Below are positions 32,330 to 42,176 of a DNA stretch of 64,000 nucleotides, in pieces. Position 1 is the stretch's first letter. Each line of letters opens with the position of its first letter. The notes beneath the pieces are model-generated. The model searched no databases. It saw only the letters and a program-made list of their open reading frames with translations, and had not been told where the DNA came from. The position numbers and the translations under genes were made by a program. Source of the DNA: Sphingopyxis sp. 113P3 (GTDB lineage Bacteria; Pseudomonadota; Alphaproteobacteria; Sphingomonadales; Sphingomonadaceae); contig NZ_CP009452.1 in NCBI RefSeq assembly GCF_001278035.1, positions 3,195,501 to 3,259,500 of the forward strand, given 5' to 3'.

Positions 32330-34882
32330 TTATTGGCCTTCCCTGCGTCCGAGTTCAACAATGCCCAGGTCCAATAGGCCGTCATTGTCATCCGGGACTC
32401 TGAACGTGAATCCGCCTTGGCCACCCGAGGGGAGCCAGACACTATATTCGCCCCCCGGTTCCAGCTTGGCGATCGCGAAGCGGCCGGCTGTGTTCGTGAA
32501 GAATGGCTCGTCGGCCGCATCGGGCTGGTCCGTTCGCCGCAAGATGCCGCTGACGAGCTTGAGCGGCTGCCCATCGCGGCCTTTCAGGGTCCCGATGGCG
32601 CTGACGAATGCAGCGCTTCCCACTTCGATCACATATCCGCTCTTGTAGGCTGGCCTCACACGCTTGACGCCGTCCCCGATATCATAGCCCCGCGGCGGAT
32701 CGACCACGTCATAGCGGATCGACTGGTTGAGGAACGCCGTCAGGGAATTTTGCACTGCCGGTCCCAAGGCGCCGCTTTTGCTGACGTAGCTTCCGCCCTC
32801 GAGTGCATCGCCGACTATGACCTTGCGCCCTTTCAGCGTCTTGTGCGGATAGACGAGCGCGAAGCTGTCGTTGATCGTGCGGCCGACCGCAAGCTTTCCA
32901 CCGGCATATGCGATTGAGCTACCGACCCTCAAGGTCGTGACCTGGCTTTCGCCAATATTGTTGAAACTTTCTCCAAACGCGGTGTGCGTGAGATTGGCAT
33001 CGAACCGGTTGCCGACATAGTCGAGCTGACCACCGATGGATGTTGACCCGTCATTATAGTTGGTTGCGAGTGAATATCCGAAGGAGCCCGCCCGGTTATC
33101 GACGGTTTTCTGGTAGCGGGCACTGCCATTGTTGCGAAGAGAATTATAGCGTGCCTCCGCCCGCCGGTTGTAGCTTGGCTGCCATATCAGACCGACTGTC
33201 ACGCCAAACCCGTTGTTGCGGCCGAAACCGCTCGGGAAACCCGATTTCACATATTCAGCGCCGAATTGCAGCGTCCATTCCTTGTTGAAGCGATAGTTGG
33301 CCGTCGAGGAAATGCTGTACGAGTCGTCGAAGAGCGGGCTGCGACTTTTCCGATACGAGACGTTGGTGCTGGCAAACAGCTTGTGCGTGAAGCGCTTGGT
33401 GTAGGCAGCAGTGAGGTTGAAGGAAATGGGATTCACGCCCTCGATCGAACCGATCGTTGTATAGTTGGGCGACGTATAATCGAGAACGACGGTGAGCGTG
33501 TCATAGCCGGTTGCCCCGCCAACGACCTGATCATAGCCAACCGTCGCGGCGAACCCCGTGCCGTCGGTCTTGCTGTGGCTACCGCCGACATCGAGGCGAA
33601 TGCGGCCGCTGTTTGCAAGGAGGAACTGAGTCTGCGCGGTAAGGTTCTGCACGTCTTCAGACAGCTGCGTGCCAAATCCGATTGCCGGCCGGTTCAGAAA
33701 GGCCTTTCGCCAGAAGCCTGTAAAAACCGGCGTTGCACTGGAATAATTGGGGTTGCCGAAGCCGCCGTCGTCGAGAAAGCCGACATAAGCGCCATATTCA
33801 TAGTCTCCAGGCTCAAGGTCGATGGTATCAAGATAGGCCTGGTAGTCGAAAGTCTGACGTGCGCCCGAAAGCCCTTGGACTTCAATCTGGATATTGTTGC
33901 TACCCGTGTCGAGCGGGAGGTTCGAAATATCATATTGTCCGGGATCGAGCGTGAATTCCCGCTGGTAGATGCCGTTGCGCATGACACGCACGACCGACTG
34001 TTCCTGGAGCACGAGCCGCCGCCCCCCCGACAATACATTGTTGCGGAAGGAATCGAACCTCTGGCGCTGCCGCACCACGCCGATGCCACCCATGTTGAGA
34101 AAGCTCTGGCGCCCCCGGGTCTCCGGCTCCAGGTCGCCCAAGAACCACCGGCGCGCCTCTTCAGGCTGGTCGTAGACCAGCCGGGCGTAGCGACGCTCGA
34201 ACTTATATTTGTCGGTAAAAAAGTCGCGACGGGCCTGGGCATCGCCCTCGAAAACGAGATTGTTGTAGCGAACGGCGCCATTCAGAAACAATTCCGGCTT
34301 TTCGATATTGCCGGTCTGCGAAAGGCGCGAGACCGTCGTGCTGATATTCATGAAGGCGCTGAAGGGCACCGGGGGATCGCCGGGTTCTTCGGCCTGACGG
34401 TTCTGGTAGAGAATTTCCACCGATCGCTTCTCGGGCGCGATCTGCAGGACGAGTACCGCGAGCTGCTCGGGATCATAGTCGAGCCGGATTCCCGACGCGG
34501 CGACTTCTTCCGGCAGGAAACGGGGCTTGTCACCAAGAACCGCACGCAATTCGACCTGCGCCTCCGGCGTCAAGAGCGGACCGATCAGCGCGAGGAACCC
34601 TTCGGTTCCCACGACGAACCGATCGTCGGCTGTCAGCAGGACAGGCAGTTCGCCCAGGATCCGCCGGTTGAACTGGAGCGGAGCGGTGATCTCGATGTCG
34701 CGATTATAGGGGTTGATGTCGGGGCGCCGGGCCGGCTCAGGTGCAGCGGGAACCGCACGCTGTGCCAAACTGCCGGGAGGCGGCCCGGGCGGTGCAGCCT
34801 CTGACGCAGACGTCTGGTACGACGTCAGCATTCCGACGCCGATGGCGATCGCGCTACCCGCCGTACGAACCCAGGCCCTCAC
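32330..34882 (-). CDS. Fimbrial outer-membrane usher protein
   Basis: The 850-residue protein starts at a GTG with an AGGAG site and has a signal peptide ending TSASEA. An N-terminal domain is followed by a long beta-barrel with many Gly/aromatic strands. Inside it, GDLEPETRGRQSFLNMGGIG followed by the FTLDPGQYDISNLPLDTGSN segment is typical of the usher plug/barrel region (PapC/CfaC-like). A C-terminal carboxypeptidase-regulatory-like beta domain ends the protein. It translocates and orders pilus subunits. Base composition looks less GC-rich than the flanking housekeeping genes, consistent with acquisition. Confidence 0.9.
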   Translation of the reverse strand: MRAWVRTAGSAIAIGVGMLTSYQTSASEAAPPGPPPGSLAQRAVPAAPEPARRPDINPYNRDIEITAPLQFNRRILGELPVLLTADDRFVVGTEGFLALIGPLLTPEAQVELRAVLGDKPRFLPEEVAASGIRLDYDPEQLAVLVLQIAPEKRSVEILYQNRQAEEPGDPPVPFSAFMNISTTVSRLSQTGNIEKPELFLNGAVRYNNLVFEGDAQARRDFFTDKYKFERRYARLVYDQPEEARRWFLGDLEPETRGRQSFLNMGGIGVVRQRQRFDSFRNNVLSGGRRLVLQEQSVVRVMRNGIYQREFTLDPGQYDISNLPLDTGSNNIQIEVQGLSGARQTFDYQAYLDTIDLEPGDYEYGAYVGFLDDGGFGNPNYSSATPVFTGFWRKAFLNRPAIGFGTQLSEDVQNLTAQTQFLLANSGRIRLDVGGSHSKTDGTGFAATVGYDQVVGGATGYDTLTVVLDYTSPNYTTIGSIEGVNPISFNLTAAYTKRFTHKLFASTNVSYRKSRSPLFDDSYSISSTANYRFNKEWTLQFGAEYVKSGFPSGFGRNNGFGVTVGLIWQPSYNRRAEARYNSLRNNGSARYQKTVDNRAGSFGYSLATNYNDGSTSIGGQLDYVGNRFDANLTHTAFGESFNNIGESQVTTLRVGSSIAYAGGKLAVGRTINDSFALVYPHKTLKGRKVIVGDALEGGSYVSKSGALGPAVQNSLTAFLNQSIRYDVVDPPRGYDIGDGVKRVRPAYKSGYVIEVGSAAFVSAIGTLKGRDGQPLKLVSGILRRTDQPDAADEPFFTNTAGRFAIAKLEPGGEYSVWLPSGGQGGFTFRVPDDNDGLLDLGIVELGRREGQ

Positions 34883-34892
34883 GACCCGCTCC

Positions 34893-35747
34893 TCACCTGG
34901 TGAATCGCATCGTCATCGGCTTGCCAGGATCGAGTGCGACACCCGTTGGGATAGAGAAGGCACGCTTTCCGCCTGCGGGGGCGAGGTAACCAACGCCCAC
35001 AAGCTGCGCCACTTCCTCATTCCCATAGGTGCGCTCGAACGGCTTACCGTCGGCGGTGGTCGCGGTGAGAACCCACTTTGCGCCGCTCATCAGCGCATAG
35101 CGGTTGCCCTTGTTGACGACGACGACCTTCAGCCCAGGCTGAGGTTCGGGGGCTTTCGCATCCTCGGGCGCTGCTGCCTGCAACGAAGGATCAATGTCGG
35201 GCGCTGGCGGCACGATCATTTCCGGCACCAGCGAGACCACTTCGACGTCGGGCTTCGCGCCCGGCGGAGCGACAACGATCAAGGCCTTCATCGTATAAAG
35301 AACGTCGATGGATACGGAGGCGTCAGTCCCCTGGATCTTCTGCGGATTGGTTTCCACCGGCAGCTGACGGACCCACAAATAATAGGCCTGCGACGTGGGT
35401 ATGTCAGGGCGACCGATCCACTGGACACGAACGACCTGCCGGCCCGATACCGGAACCAGCCCCTGGGCCGGGAAGGTTATGAAATCCTCATCGGCAGGCG
35501 TTTCGATCAGCTTGCCGTCTTCATCGAAATCGATGCGCGTGATCTTGGTTTCGAACGGCATGGATGCCGAGCCGACATTACCGACCTCAATGCGCGCAAC
35601 CGCGCCGCTACCCGACGTGGAGAGTTCGGATACCATCGGCGAAACCCGCATCGCGAGCGCGGATGTCGAGGCAATGATCCCCAAAAGGAGAAGAACTGCG
35701 CCAAGACGCAGTTTCGTAAAAAGGGCCAGTGGCCGGAGTTTCACCAT
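34893..35747 (-). CDS. Periplasmic pilus assembly chaperone
   Basis: This 284-residue fimbrial chaperone has a signal peptide ending ALAMRV. The PapD-like N-terminal domain has RVSPMVSELS, the FETKITRID strand and GRQVVRVQWIG, the family's conserved FGL/FGS-flanking strand with the subunit-anchoring basic residues. YYLWVRQLPVE marks the domain boundary. A Pro/Ala-rich insert lies at about 175-200. It donates a strand to subunits in the periplasm and delivers them to the usher 10 bp downstream. Confidence 0.88.
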   Translation of the reverse strand: MVKLRPLALFTKLRLGAVLLLLGIIASTSALAMRVSPMVSELSTSGSGAVARIEVGNVGSASMPFETKITRIDFDEDGKLIETPADEDFITFPAQGLVPVSGRQVVRVQWIGRPDIPTSQAYYLWVRQLPVETNPQKIQGTDASVSIDVLYTMKALIVVAPPGAKPDVEVVSLVPEMIVPPAPDIDPSLQAAAPEDAKAPEPQPGLKVVVVNKGNRYALMSGAKWVLTATTADGKPFERTYGNEEVAQLVGVGYLAPAGGKRAFSIPTGVALDPGKPMTMRFTR

Positions 35748-35803
35748 TTACCCCTCGCACAGGGGCGTTTGCGTGCGATCCCGTCGCGCATCCCCCGCCC
35801 CTC

Positions 35804-35847
35804 AAAAAAAACAAATGTCGGGGGGACATTCGCGTCCCCCCTGACAT
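35804..35847 (-). terminator. Intrinsic terminator between the major pilin and chaperone genes
   Basis: Minus-strand stem-loop: GGGGGGAC (35820-35827) pairs with GTCCCCCC (35834-35841), extended by TGTC/GACA across a one-base bulge. It is followed by TTTG and then eight T residues (35811-35804). It lies 14 bp past the major subunit stop. Partial termination would keep subunit mRNA in excess over chaperone, usher and tip mRNA. Confidence 0.88.
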
Positions 35848-35861
35848 CCGATACCGGTGCC

Positions 35862-36515
35862 TTAGATGGCAGCCAGTTCGACCGTCACCGTGTCCGAATA
35901 GGTGCCGGCAACCAGCGCCTTCGTCGGATCCGAGATGTCGATGCGGAACGCCGCACCCGACTTCCAGGCAGCGTTTTCCTTGAAGTCCTGGTCTTCGTTC
36001 GTGCTGACCTGGAACTGGCTGATCGAGGCCTGCGGCACGAGCGTGCCGACCGCACCAGCCGTATACTGAACCGCGATCGCGTAAGGAATATTCGCCTGGA
36101 ACACGTTGCTATCATAGCCGCCAGTGTTGGTGGTGTTCACCAGACCGTCGACGCCGTTGCCCTTGCGGACAGTCATGCGGTTCGCGGTATTGCAGCCCGC
36201 GAGGTTGGTGCGGGTGTGACCGTTCGCCGGGCCGACCGAGGTAAAGACGTTCTCGACGGTGCTCGTCGCGTCGGCATAGATGCCGATCGTGCCGAAATTG
36301 ACGTCGTTCAGATCGCCGCCGGCGCCCAGGACGCAAGCCTGGCTGACCGTGCCCTGGATCGTAAAGTCGGCGGTTTCCGTCGGGCTCGCCGTGCCGACGT
36401 TGCCCGGATTGGCGGGGTTCACGTAGGTGGCGTTGGAAACGGTGGTCTGCGCCGATGCGGCAGTGCTGCTCAGAGCGGCCACCGATGCGGCGATAAACAG
36501 ATAGGAAAACTTCAT
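35862..36515 (-). CDS. Major pilus subunit (SCPU/fimbrial type)
   Basis: The 217-residue secreted protein has a signal peptide MKFSYLFIAASVAALSSTAA. The mature N-terminal extension is followed by DFTIQGTVSQACVLG, the first disulfide Cys and a typical pilin start. A second Cys lies in LAGCNTANRM, and the C-terminal strand is YSDTVTVELAAI. The start at 36515 has an AAGGGAGT site. It is followed by a strong terminator, which fits the most abundant subunit of the pilus. Confidence 0.85.
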   Translation of the reverse strand: MKFSYLFIAASVAALSSTAASAQTTVSNATYVNPANPGNVGTASPTETADFTIQGTVSQACVLGAGGDLNDVNFGTIGIYADATSTVENVFTSVGPANGHTRTNLAGCNTANRMTVRKGNGVDGLVNTTNTGGYDSNVFQANIPYAIAVQYTAGAVGTLVPQASISQFQVSTNEDQDFKENAAWKSGAAFRIDISDPTKALVAGTYSDTVTVELAAI

Positions 36516-36563
36516 TTTACTACTCCCTTCACATTTACTTACATGCACTTACTAACGACCCTA

Positions 36564-36580
36564 CTGGCTTCATGAGCCAG
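36564..36580 (-). other. Short hairpin between the two pilus subunit genes
   Basis: CTGGCT-TCATG-AGCCAG forms a 6-bp stem in the 72-bp spacer between the second subunit gene and the major subunit. There is no T-run, so I read it as an mRNA-stabilising or processing structure rather than a terminator. Confidence 0.45.
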
Positions 36581-36587
36581 CATTCCC

Positions 36588-37157
36588 TCAGACGCGCGGA
36601 TTGATGACGATCGTGATCGAATCCCCATATTGGCCCGCGAGCAGATCGCGGCCCTGCGTCATTTCTGTCTGGAGGCGGAGCTCGCCGCCGCCGGCGGCAA
36701 TGGCATCGCCGCTATGGAGCGAGGCGCCCGCCACCATCTGATTGCTTGTGAAATCGGCGTGAAGCTGCGTTGGTAGCGGCGACAGTGCCGGAACCGTCAC
36801 GTCCAATCGGTAGGGTACGACACCGACATAAGGCCCCTCGCCCTCCGGCCGCGTCGCATGAGCAATCCCCCCCGACGCCGAACGGAAAATCATCTCGAAG
36901 GGCACGTTGCACCCAACGTCGAACCGCGCCGTGGCCTGCTTATCGTGCGCCAGTTCGCCAAGATTGATAGTCCCGCCCCCGCCGACCGAGCATTTGGCCG
37001 TGATATGGCCTGCCAAGACGACATTGAGCGACGCGCCATCAAAGGCAGGGCCGCTCGCGCGCTCCTTGGCGTCTGCGGCGACGGCCGCACCTGCCAACAG
37101 CAAAAGAGCTGCAGCGGCGCCGAATCGCGCCACGACCTGACAAAAATTATGCGTCAA
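36588..37157 (-). CDS. Minor pilus subunit-like secreted protein
   Basis: The protein (about 189 residues) has a hydrophobic leader ending LLAGAAVAADA. The pilin-like body has one Cys in ITAKCSVGGGG and one in VGCNVPFEM, GGTINLGELA, and a C-terminal strand pattern AGQYGDSITIVINP like that of the major subunit. The start is uncertain: TTG at 37157 is used here, but a GTG at 37133 gives a shorter leader, and the frame is open further upstream. It is the first gene of the operon and lies next to the long intergenic control region. Confidence 0.72.
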   Translation of the reverse strand: MTHNFCQVVARFGAAAALLLLAGAAVAADAKERASGPAFDGASLNVVLAGHITAKCSVGGGGTINLGELAHDKQATARFDVGCNVPFEMIFRSASGGIAHATRPEGEGPYVGVVPYRLDVTVPALSPLPTQLHADFTSNQMVAGASLHSGDAIAAGGGELRLQTEMTQGRDLLAGQYGDSITIVINPRV

Positions 37158-37697
37158 AAAACCCCCAGTCCCACCACGATGCCCCTTAGCGGTCCAGGCA
37201 CGTAGCGAGCCAATTCCTGCGCGCCTCAAGGCGACTTAAGAATCGTTAAAATCTGAAGGGGAAAATAAACATTTTATTAAGTTACGCAATCCTCAGCGGG
37301 GCCGGATTCGCACCCTGATCGCCCGATGAGCCACTCTGTTCCCCTTTGAGACAGGGGCGGCGGAAAGGTTAAAGCAGCGAATCCCATATTTTATATATGG
37401 ATATCAACTATTTGTTGGCCTTACAGGTCACGGCCATATTGCCGGGCGTATCGCGAGCAAGCGGTAAGGGCGTCAAGGACAAAGCTTAGCCAAAACTTAA
37501 TTTGGTGCGTTAAACCCCTGGGGTCGCCAGCACATCCCCGGAAAGATCGCGAACGACGAGGTGAGTCGTTTATTCCGCCGCTTGCCCGGCCCCGCTGCCG
37601 TGCATCGCTGCGGCAGCGGTCGCCAGAAGCGCACATATGGCCGCACAGCATTTGTGGCGCCGGTAACCTTCTCTTAACGCGGTCTGCCCGAATAGGC
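37158..37697. promoter_or_regulatory. Long AT-rich intergenic control region between the pilus operon and the PilZ-HTH gene
   Basis: This is the longest non-coding stretch in the window, markedly AT-rich at 37225-37300 and 37370-37510 compared with its surroundings. It must hold the divergent promoters of the pilus operon (leftward) and of the PilZ-HTH regulator (rightward). An AT-rich inverted repeat, CCATAT-TTT-ATATATGG, is visible near 37383-37399. I find no convincing -35/-10 pair, and ORFs crossing it look non-coding. Confidence 0.6.
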
Positions 37698-38363
37698 ATG
37701 ACGATGGCAATTCCCGCATATATCGAGACCGGCGAGCTTCGCGGCGGCAAATCGCGAAGCCCGCGCCGCACGCTTCGGCTTCAATTGGCCGGCGCAAAAG
37801 CGACGGGCGGCGACCTCATGGTGCAGGTCCACAATATTTCTGCAAGCGGCCTCCTGATCGAAAGCGAGGTCGCGCTCGATATTGGCGAGCGTATCGAGAT
37901 CGACCTGCCCCACGCCGGTCCAACCGGAGCCAGGATCATCTGGAACAGCGCTCAGATCTACGGGTGTCAGTTCGACACATTGATAAGCTCCGCGACGCTG
38001 AGCGCCGCGCAGCTTCGCAGCGTTGTCGGGCCGGAGGGCCGGATCGCCCCGGCCCCCAGGGCGACAGAAAGTCTCGGGACCCGTCTGCAACGATTGCGTA
38101 TGGCTAAGGGACTGACCCAGTCGCAGGTCGCGAAACACCTTTCGGTGAGCGAGCCGTCGATTTCGGCTTGGGAGCAAGGCAAAGCGCGCCCGAAGCCCGG
38201 GCGGATGGAGGCGCTCGCGGCGCTGCTTGGTACCGACGTTTCGGAACTGCTCGGCCTCGAGGAGGGCGAATGCCTGGGGGATGTCATCGCGCGTGCCAAG
38301 AATGATATCGCCCGGGCGGCCAAGCTCCGCCCTGAAAACATCAAGGTCGTCATCGAAGTGTGA
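37698..38363 (+). CDS. PilZ domain-XRE helix-turn-helix fusion regulator
   Basis: The 221-residue protein has a PilZ domain at about 18-110. It holds RxxxR (Arg20/Arg24, also Arg23/Arg27) and the second c-di-GMP motif NISASG at 46-51, followed by IIWNS and YGCQFD. An XRE-type helix-turn-helix follows at about 128-187 (LGTRLQRLRMAKGLTQSQVA, then SEPSISAWEQGKARP). Both PilZ motifs are intact, so c-di-GMP binding is plausible, which would make this a one-component c-di-GMP-responsive transcription factor. It is divergent from the pilus operon, the obvious candidate target. Confidence 0.85.
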   Translation: MTMAIPAYIETGELRGGKSRSPRRTLRLQLAGAKATGGDLMVQVHNISASGLLIESEVALDIGERIEIDLPHAGPTGARIIWNSAQIYGCQFDTLISSATLSAAQLRSVVGPEGRIAPAPRATESLGTRLQRLRMAKGLTQSQVAKHLSVSEPSISAWEQGKARPKPGRMEALAALLGTDVSELLGLEEGECLGDVIARAKNDIARAAKLRPENIKVVIEV

Positions 38364-38443
38364 CCCTCCGCCCGCGCAGGGCGAAGCTGTTCTATTGTCG
38401 CCTTAGCCGGTGAGCCCCGATTCACGGCGTCTGCACGCGTCTT

Positions 38444-39490
38444 TCACGCCGACCGGTCCGGTGGCTGCGGAAGCAGCAGACTCGCATCGCCATAGCTGTA
38501 GAAGCGGTAACCATTTGCGATCGCGTGGGCATAGGCCGCCTGCATCGTCTCGAGCCCCATCAGGGCACTGACCAGCATGAACAGCGTCGAGCGCGGAAGA
38601 TGGAAATTGGTCATCAGCCCGTCGATCGCCTTGAAACGATAGCCGGGGGTGATGAAAATCGCGGTATCGCCCTCGAAAGGCGCGATGAGACCGGGCTCGC
38701 GCGCCGCGCTTTCGAGCAGGCGAAGACTTGTTGTCCCCACCGCGATGATGCGCCCCCCCGCGGCGCGCACGGCGTTGAGACGGTCGGCCGTCGCAGCATC
38801 GATGCGGCCCCATTCAGCGTGCATGACATGGTCTTCGGTGTCGTCGGCCTTCACCGGCAGGAAGGTGCCCGCCCCGACGTGGAGCGTCAGCGTTTCGCTG
38901 GTGATGCCTGCACTGGCAAGCGCATCGAGCAGCGCGGGCGTAAAGTGGAGCGCCGCGGTGGGTGCGGCAACCGCCCCATCCTTGCACGCGAACATCGTCT
39001 GATAGTCGCTGCGGTCCGCCTCGTCGGTCGCGCGCTTGCCGGCAATATAAGGTGGCAGCGGCATCGTGCCGGCCCTTTCGAGCAGCAGCTCAACGGGCTC
39101 GTCGCCAGCAAAGGCGAGGATGAAGCTGCCGTCGGGCAGACGCTCTTCGGCCAGGGCCGTCACCCCCGCACCAAAATCAACGCTCTCACCGGTGCGCAGC
39201 CGCTTCGCGTTGCGCACGAACGCTTGCCAGCGGCGCAGGTCGATCCGCTTGTGGAGCGTCGCCCCGATTTTTGCATCGCCGCGCCGCCCCTCGAGCTGCG
39301 CGGGGATGACGCGGGTGTCGTTGAAGACAAGGCAGTCGCCAGCGCGCAGCTCCTGGGGAAGGCCGCGCACCGTTGCGTCGCGTATCACGCGGCCCTCGAC
39401 CACGAGCATCCGCGCCGCATCGCGCGGGCGCGCGGGGCGAAGAGCGATGCGCTCGGGCGGGAGCTCGAAATCGAAGGCGTCGACGCGCAT
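38444..39490 (-). CDS. queA: S-adenosylmethionine:tRNA ribosyltransferase-isomerase
   Basis: This 348-residue enzyme transfers and isomerises the ribosyl group of SAM onto preQ1-tRNA to give epoxyqueuosine. Family blocks are [58 protein letters not shown], the HAEWGRI block and [17 protein letters not shown]. It starts 24 bp after the peptidyl-prolyl isomerase stop. tgt, the preceding step's enzyme, lies downstream on the same strand but beyond the pilus block. Confidence 0.96.
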   Translation of the reverse strand: MRVDAFDFELPPERIALRPARPRDAARMLVVEGRVIRDATVRGLPQELRAGDCLVFNDTRVIPAQLEGRRGDAKIGATLHKRIDLRRWQAFVRNAKRLRTGESVDFGAGVTALAEERLPDGSFILAFAGDEPVELLLERAGTMPLPPYIAGKRATDEADRSDYQTMFACKDGAVAAPTAALHFTPALLDALASAGITSETLTLHVGAGTFLPVKADDTEDHVMHAEWGRIDAATADRLNAVRAAGGRIIAVGTTSLRLLESAAREPGLIAPFEGDTAIFITPGYRFKAIDGLMTNFHLPRSTLFMLVSALMGLETMQAAYAHAIANGYRFYSYGDASLLLPQPPDRSA

Positions 39491-39514
39491 GGAGTATCGC
39501 GCGCCCTCGACCGC

Positions 39515-40318
<804 letters not shown>

Positions 40319-40405
40319 GCTATATCGGCCTTTGTCGTTGAATCCGGTTTGCGCCCCGTTTTTGCGCGCCCTAGCGGGAAAAAGCTGAACGCTCAATGAT
40401 TGCGG

Positions 40406-40912
40406 TCAAGGCTCGCCCTGCCGCAAGCCCCTTTCGGCGATTCGCCGCTCGACCGCCTCGCGCACCGCGGGGGTGACGAATTTGTGGATCTCGCCGCCAA
40501 AGATCGCGATTTCCTTGACCAGGCGCGACGCGATCGGCTGCAATCCGACATCGGCCATGAGAAAAACCGTCTCGACCCGGTCGTTCAATTGCTGGTTCAT
40601 TCCCGCCATCTGATATTCATATTCAAAATCCGCGACCGCGCGCAGACCCCGGACGATGACGCTCGCGCCCTCGCGCTCGGCAAAATCCATGAGCAGCGAG
40701 TTGAAGCCGACGACGCGGACATCGCCTTCGATCGCGGCGACCTCATGGCGCACCATCGCGATGCGTTCCTCATCGTCGAACAGCGGCGACTTGGTAATAT
40801 TTGTCGTCACCCCAATCACAAGCCGGTCGACCAGTTTCGCGCCGCGGCGGATGATGTCCATGTGCCCGAGGGTGATCGGATCGAACGTTCCGGGATAAAC
40901 TCCAATGCGCAT
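40406..40912 (-). CDS. coaD: Phosphopantetheine adenylyltransferase
   Basis: This 168-residue enzyme makes dephospho-CoA from 4'-phosphopantetheine and ATP. Motifs are MRIGVYPGTFDPITLGHMDI (nucleotidylyltransferase HxGH as TLGH), VRGLRAVADFEYE and the ISSR-like IASRLVKEIA. The ATG at 40912 overlaps the ispA TGA (ATGA), so a TTG one codon upstream is not needed. panB, an earlier pantothenate step, is also in the window. Confidence 0.96.
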   Translation of the reverse strand: MRIGVYPGTFDPITLGHMDIIRRGAKLVDRLVIGVTTNITKSPLFDDEERIAMVRHEVAAIEGDVRVVGFNSLLMDFAEREGASVIVRGLRAVADFEYEYQMAGMNQQLNDRVETVFLMADVGLQPIASRLVKEIAIFGGEIHKFVTPAVREAVERRIAERGLRQGEP

Positions 40913-41835
40913 CAACGGTCCCTTTCCACCACATAGCGCGCGATGGCCCGCAGCAGCGCGGCCTCTTCGCCGAAACCCGACAGATGGGCGATCGCCTGGT
41001 CGACAAGCAGCGCCGCCTGTTCGCGTGCGCGTTCAAGCCCCATCAGCGTGACAAAAGTTGCTTTGCCTGCCGCATCGTCCTTGTGCAGCGCCTTGCCGGC
41101 GAGCGCCTCGTCGCCTTCGACATCCATGATGTCGTCGGCGATCTGGAAGGCGAGCCCGATATCACGGGCATATCCACGCAGCGGCGTGCGCCCCTCGGCG
41201 GGGATGCGCGCCAGGACTGCCCCTGCTTCGACCGAAAAGGCGATCAGCGCGCCGGTCTTGAGCTGCTGCAGCCGCGTGACCGTCGACAGGTCGAAATCGG
41301 CGGTTTCGGCAGCGAGATCCATCATCTGCCCACCCGCCATGCCCGCCGGCCCGGCTGCGCGCGCGAGTTCGCGCACCAGTTCGCCGCGCACAAAGGGGTC
41401 GGGATGGGTTGCGGGGTCGACGAGCCATTCAAAGGCGAGGGCATGGAGCGAATCGCCCGCAAGGATTGCGGTCGCCTCGCCATAGGCCTTGTGCACCGTC
41501 GGCTTGCCGCGGCGCATGTCATCATCGTCCATGCACGGCAGATCGTCGTGAATCAGCGAATAGACGTGCATCGCCTCGACCGCCGCCCCGACGCGCAGCG
41601 CCGGGGCATGGTCGACATGGTAGAGGTCGCCTGCCGCGCGCACGAGCAGCGGGCGCAGGCGCTTGCCGCCGCCGATCGCGGCGTGGCGCATCGCCTCGTA
41701 AAGCGGGCCCCTGGGATCGGACGGTACGGCGAGGAGCCGGTCGAAAAGCCGGTCGATGCCGGCGGTGACTTCCGCCTGCGCTGCGTGAACGAGCGATGCG
41801 TCCGTCCGCGACCCGCCTTCGACGCGTGCCGTCAC
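40912..41835 (-). CDS. ispA: Farnesyl diphosphate synthase / polyprenyl synthetase
   Basis: This trans-prenyltransferase has the first Asp-rich motif DDLPCMDDDD, GGGKRLRPLL, and the second Asp-rich motif FQIADDIMD. Side chains before the first motif (SLIHDD) suit a short-chain farnesyl synthase. The GTG at 41835, 4 bp after the xseB stop, gives 307 residues; the long upstream frame overlaps xseB and is unlikely. In many bacteria xseB-ispA is a conserved pair. Confidence 0.93.
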   Translation of the reverse strand: MTARVEGGSRTDASLVHAAQAEVTAGIDRLFDRLLAVPSDPRGPLYEAMRHAAIGGGKRLRPLLVRAAGDLYHVDHAPALRVGAAVEAMHVYSLIHDDLPCMDDDDMRRGKPTVHKAYGEATAILAGDSLHALAFEWLVDPATHPDPFVRGELVRELARAAGPAGMAGGQMMDLAAETADFDLSTVTRLQQLKTGALIAFSVEAGAVLARIPAEGRTPLRGYARDIGLAFQIADDIMDVEGDEALAGKALHKDDAAGKATFVTLMGLERAREQAALLVDQAIAHLSGFGEEAALLRAIARYVVERDR

Positions 41836-41839
41836 GGCC

Positions 41840-42103
41840 TCAGGCTTCGCCGAAGGGCGAGGTTCCCGCGGGCTGGCCATCCGCCCCGAGACTGACCTGT
41901 TCGATACGGGCCTGCGCCGCTGCGAGCCGCGCTTCGCAATGTGCGCGAAGCGCATGACCGCGTTCGTAAAGCGCCACCGATTCTTCGAGACTGACATCGC
42001 CGCTTTCGAGCCGCCGCACGATGGTTTCAAGCTCGCCCATCGCCGCCTCGAACGACAAGGAGGCGATTTCGGGGGCAGCAGCGGGTGCGGGCGTGTCCGT
42101 CAT
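41840..42103 (-). CDS. xseB: Exodeoxyribonuclease VII small subunit
   Basis: This 87-residue coiled-coil protein partners XseA in degrading single-stranded DNA. It shows the family core [20 protein letters not shown], then [13 protein letters not shown], ending with a helix that continues into a short polar tail. The product is cytosolic. It is first in the string xseB-ispA-coaD-ppi-queA. xseA is not in the window. Confidence 0.93.
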   Translation of the reverse strand: MTDTPAPAAAPEIASLSFEAAMGELETIVRRLESGDVSLEESVALYERGHALRAHCEARLAAAQARIEQVSLGADGQPAGTSPFGEA

Positions 42104-42176
42104 GGCGCCTGCTTTGGCCTCTTCGCCCCCTTGCGGTCAAGCTTGACGTCACCCCCCGCCTCTCTAGCATCGCGCC

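Noticed and set aside
37421..37771. 116-codon minus-strand ORF within the AT-rich intergenic region
   Set aside because: It overlaps the start of the PilZ-HTH gene, lacks a ribosome site and has no recognisable features.
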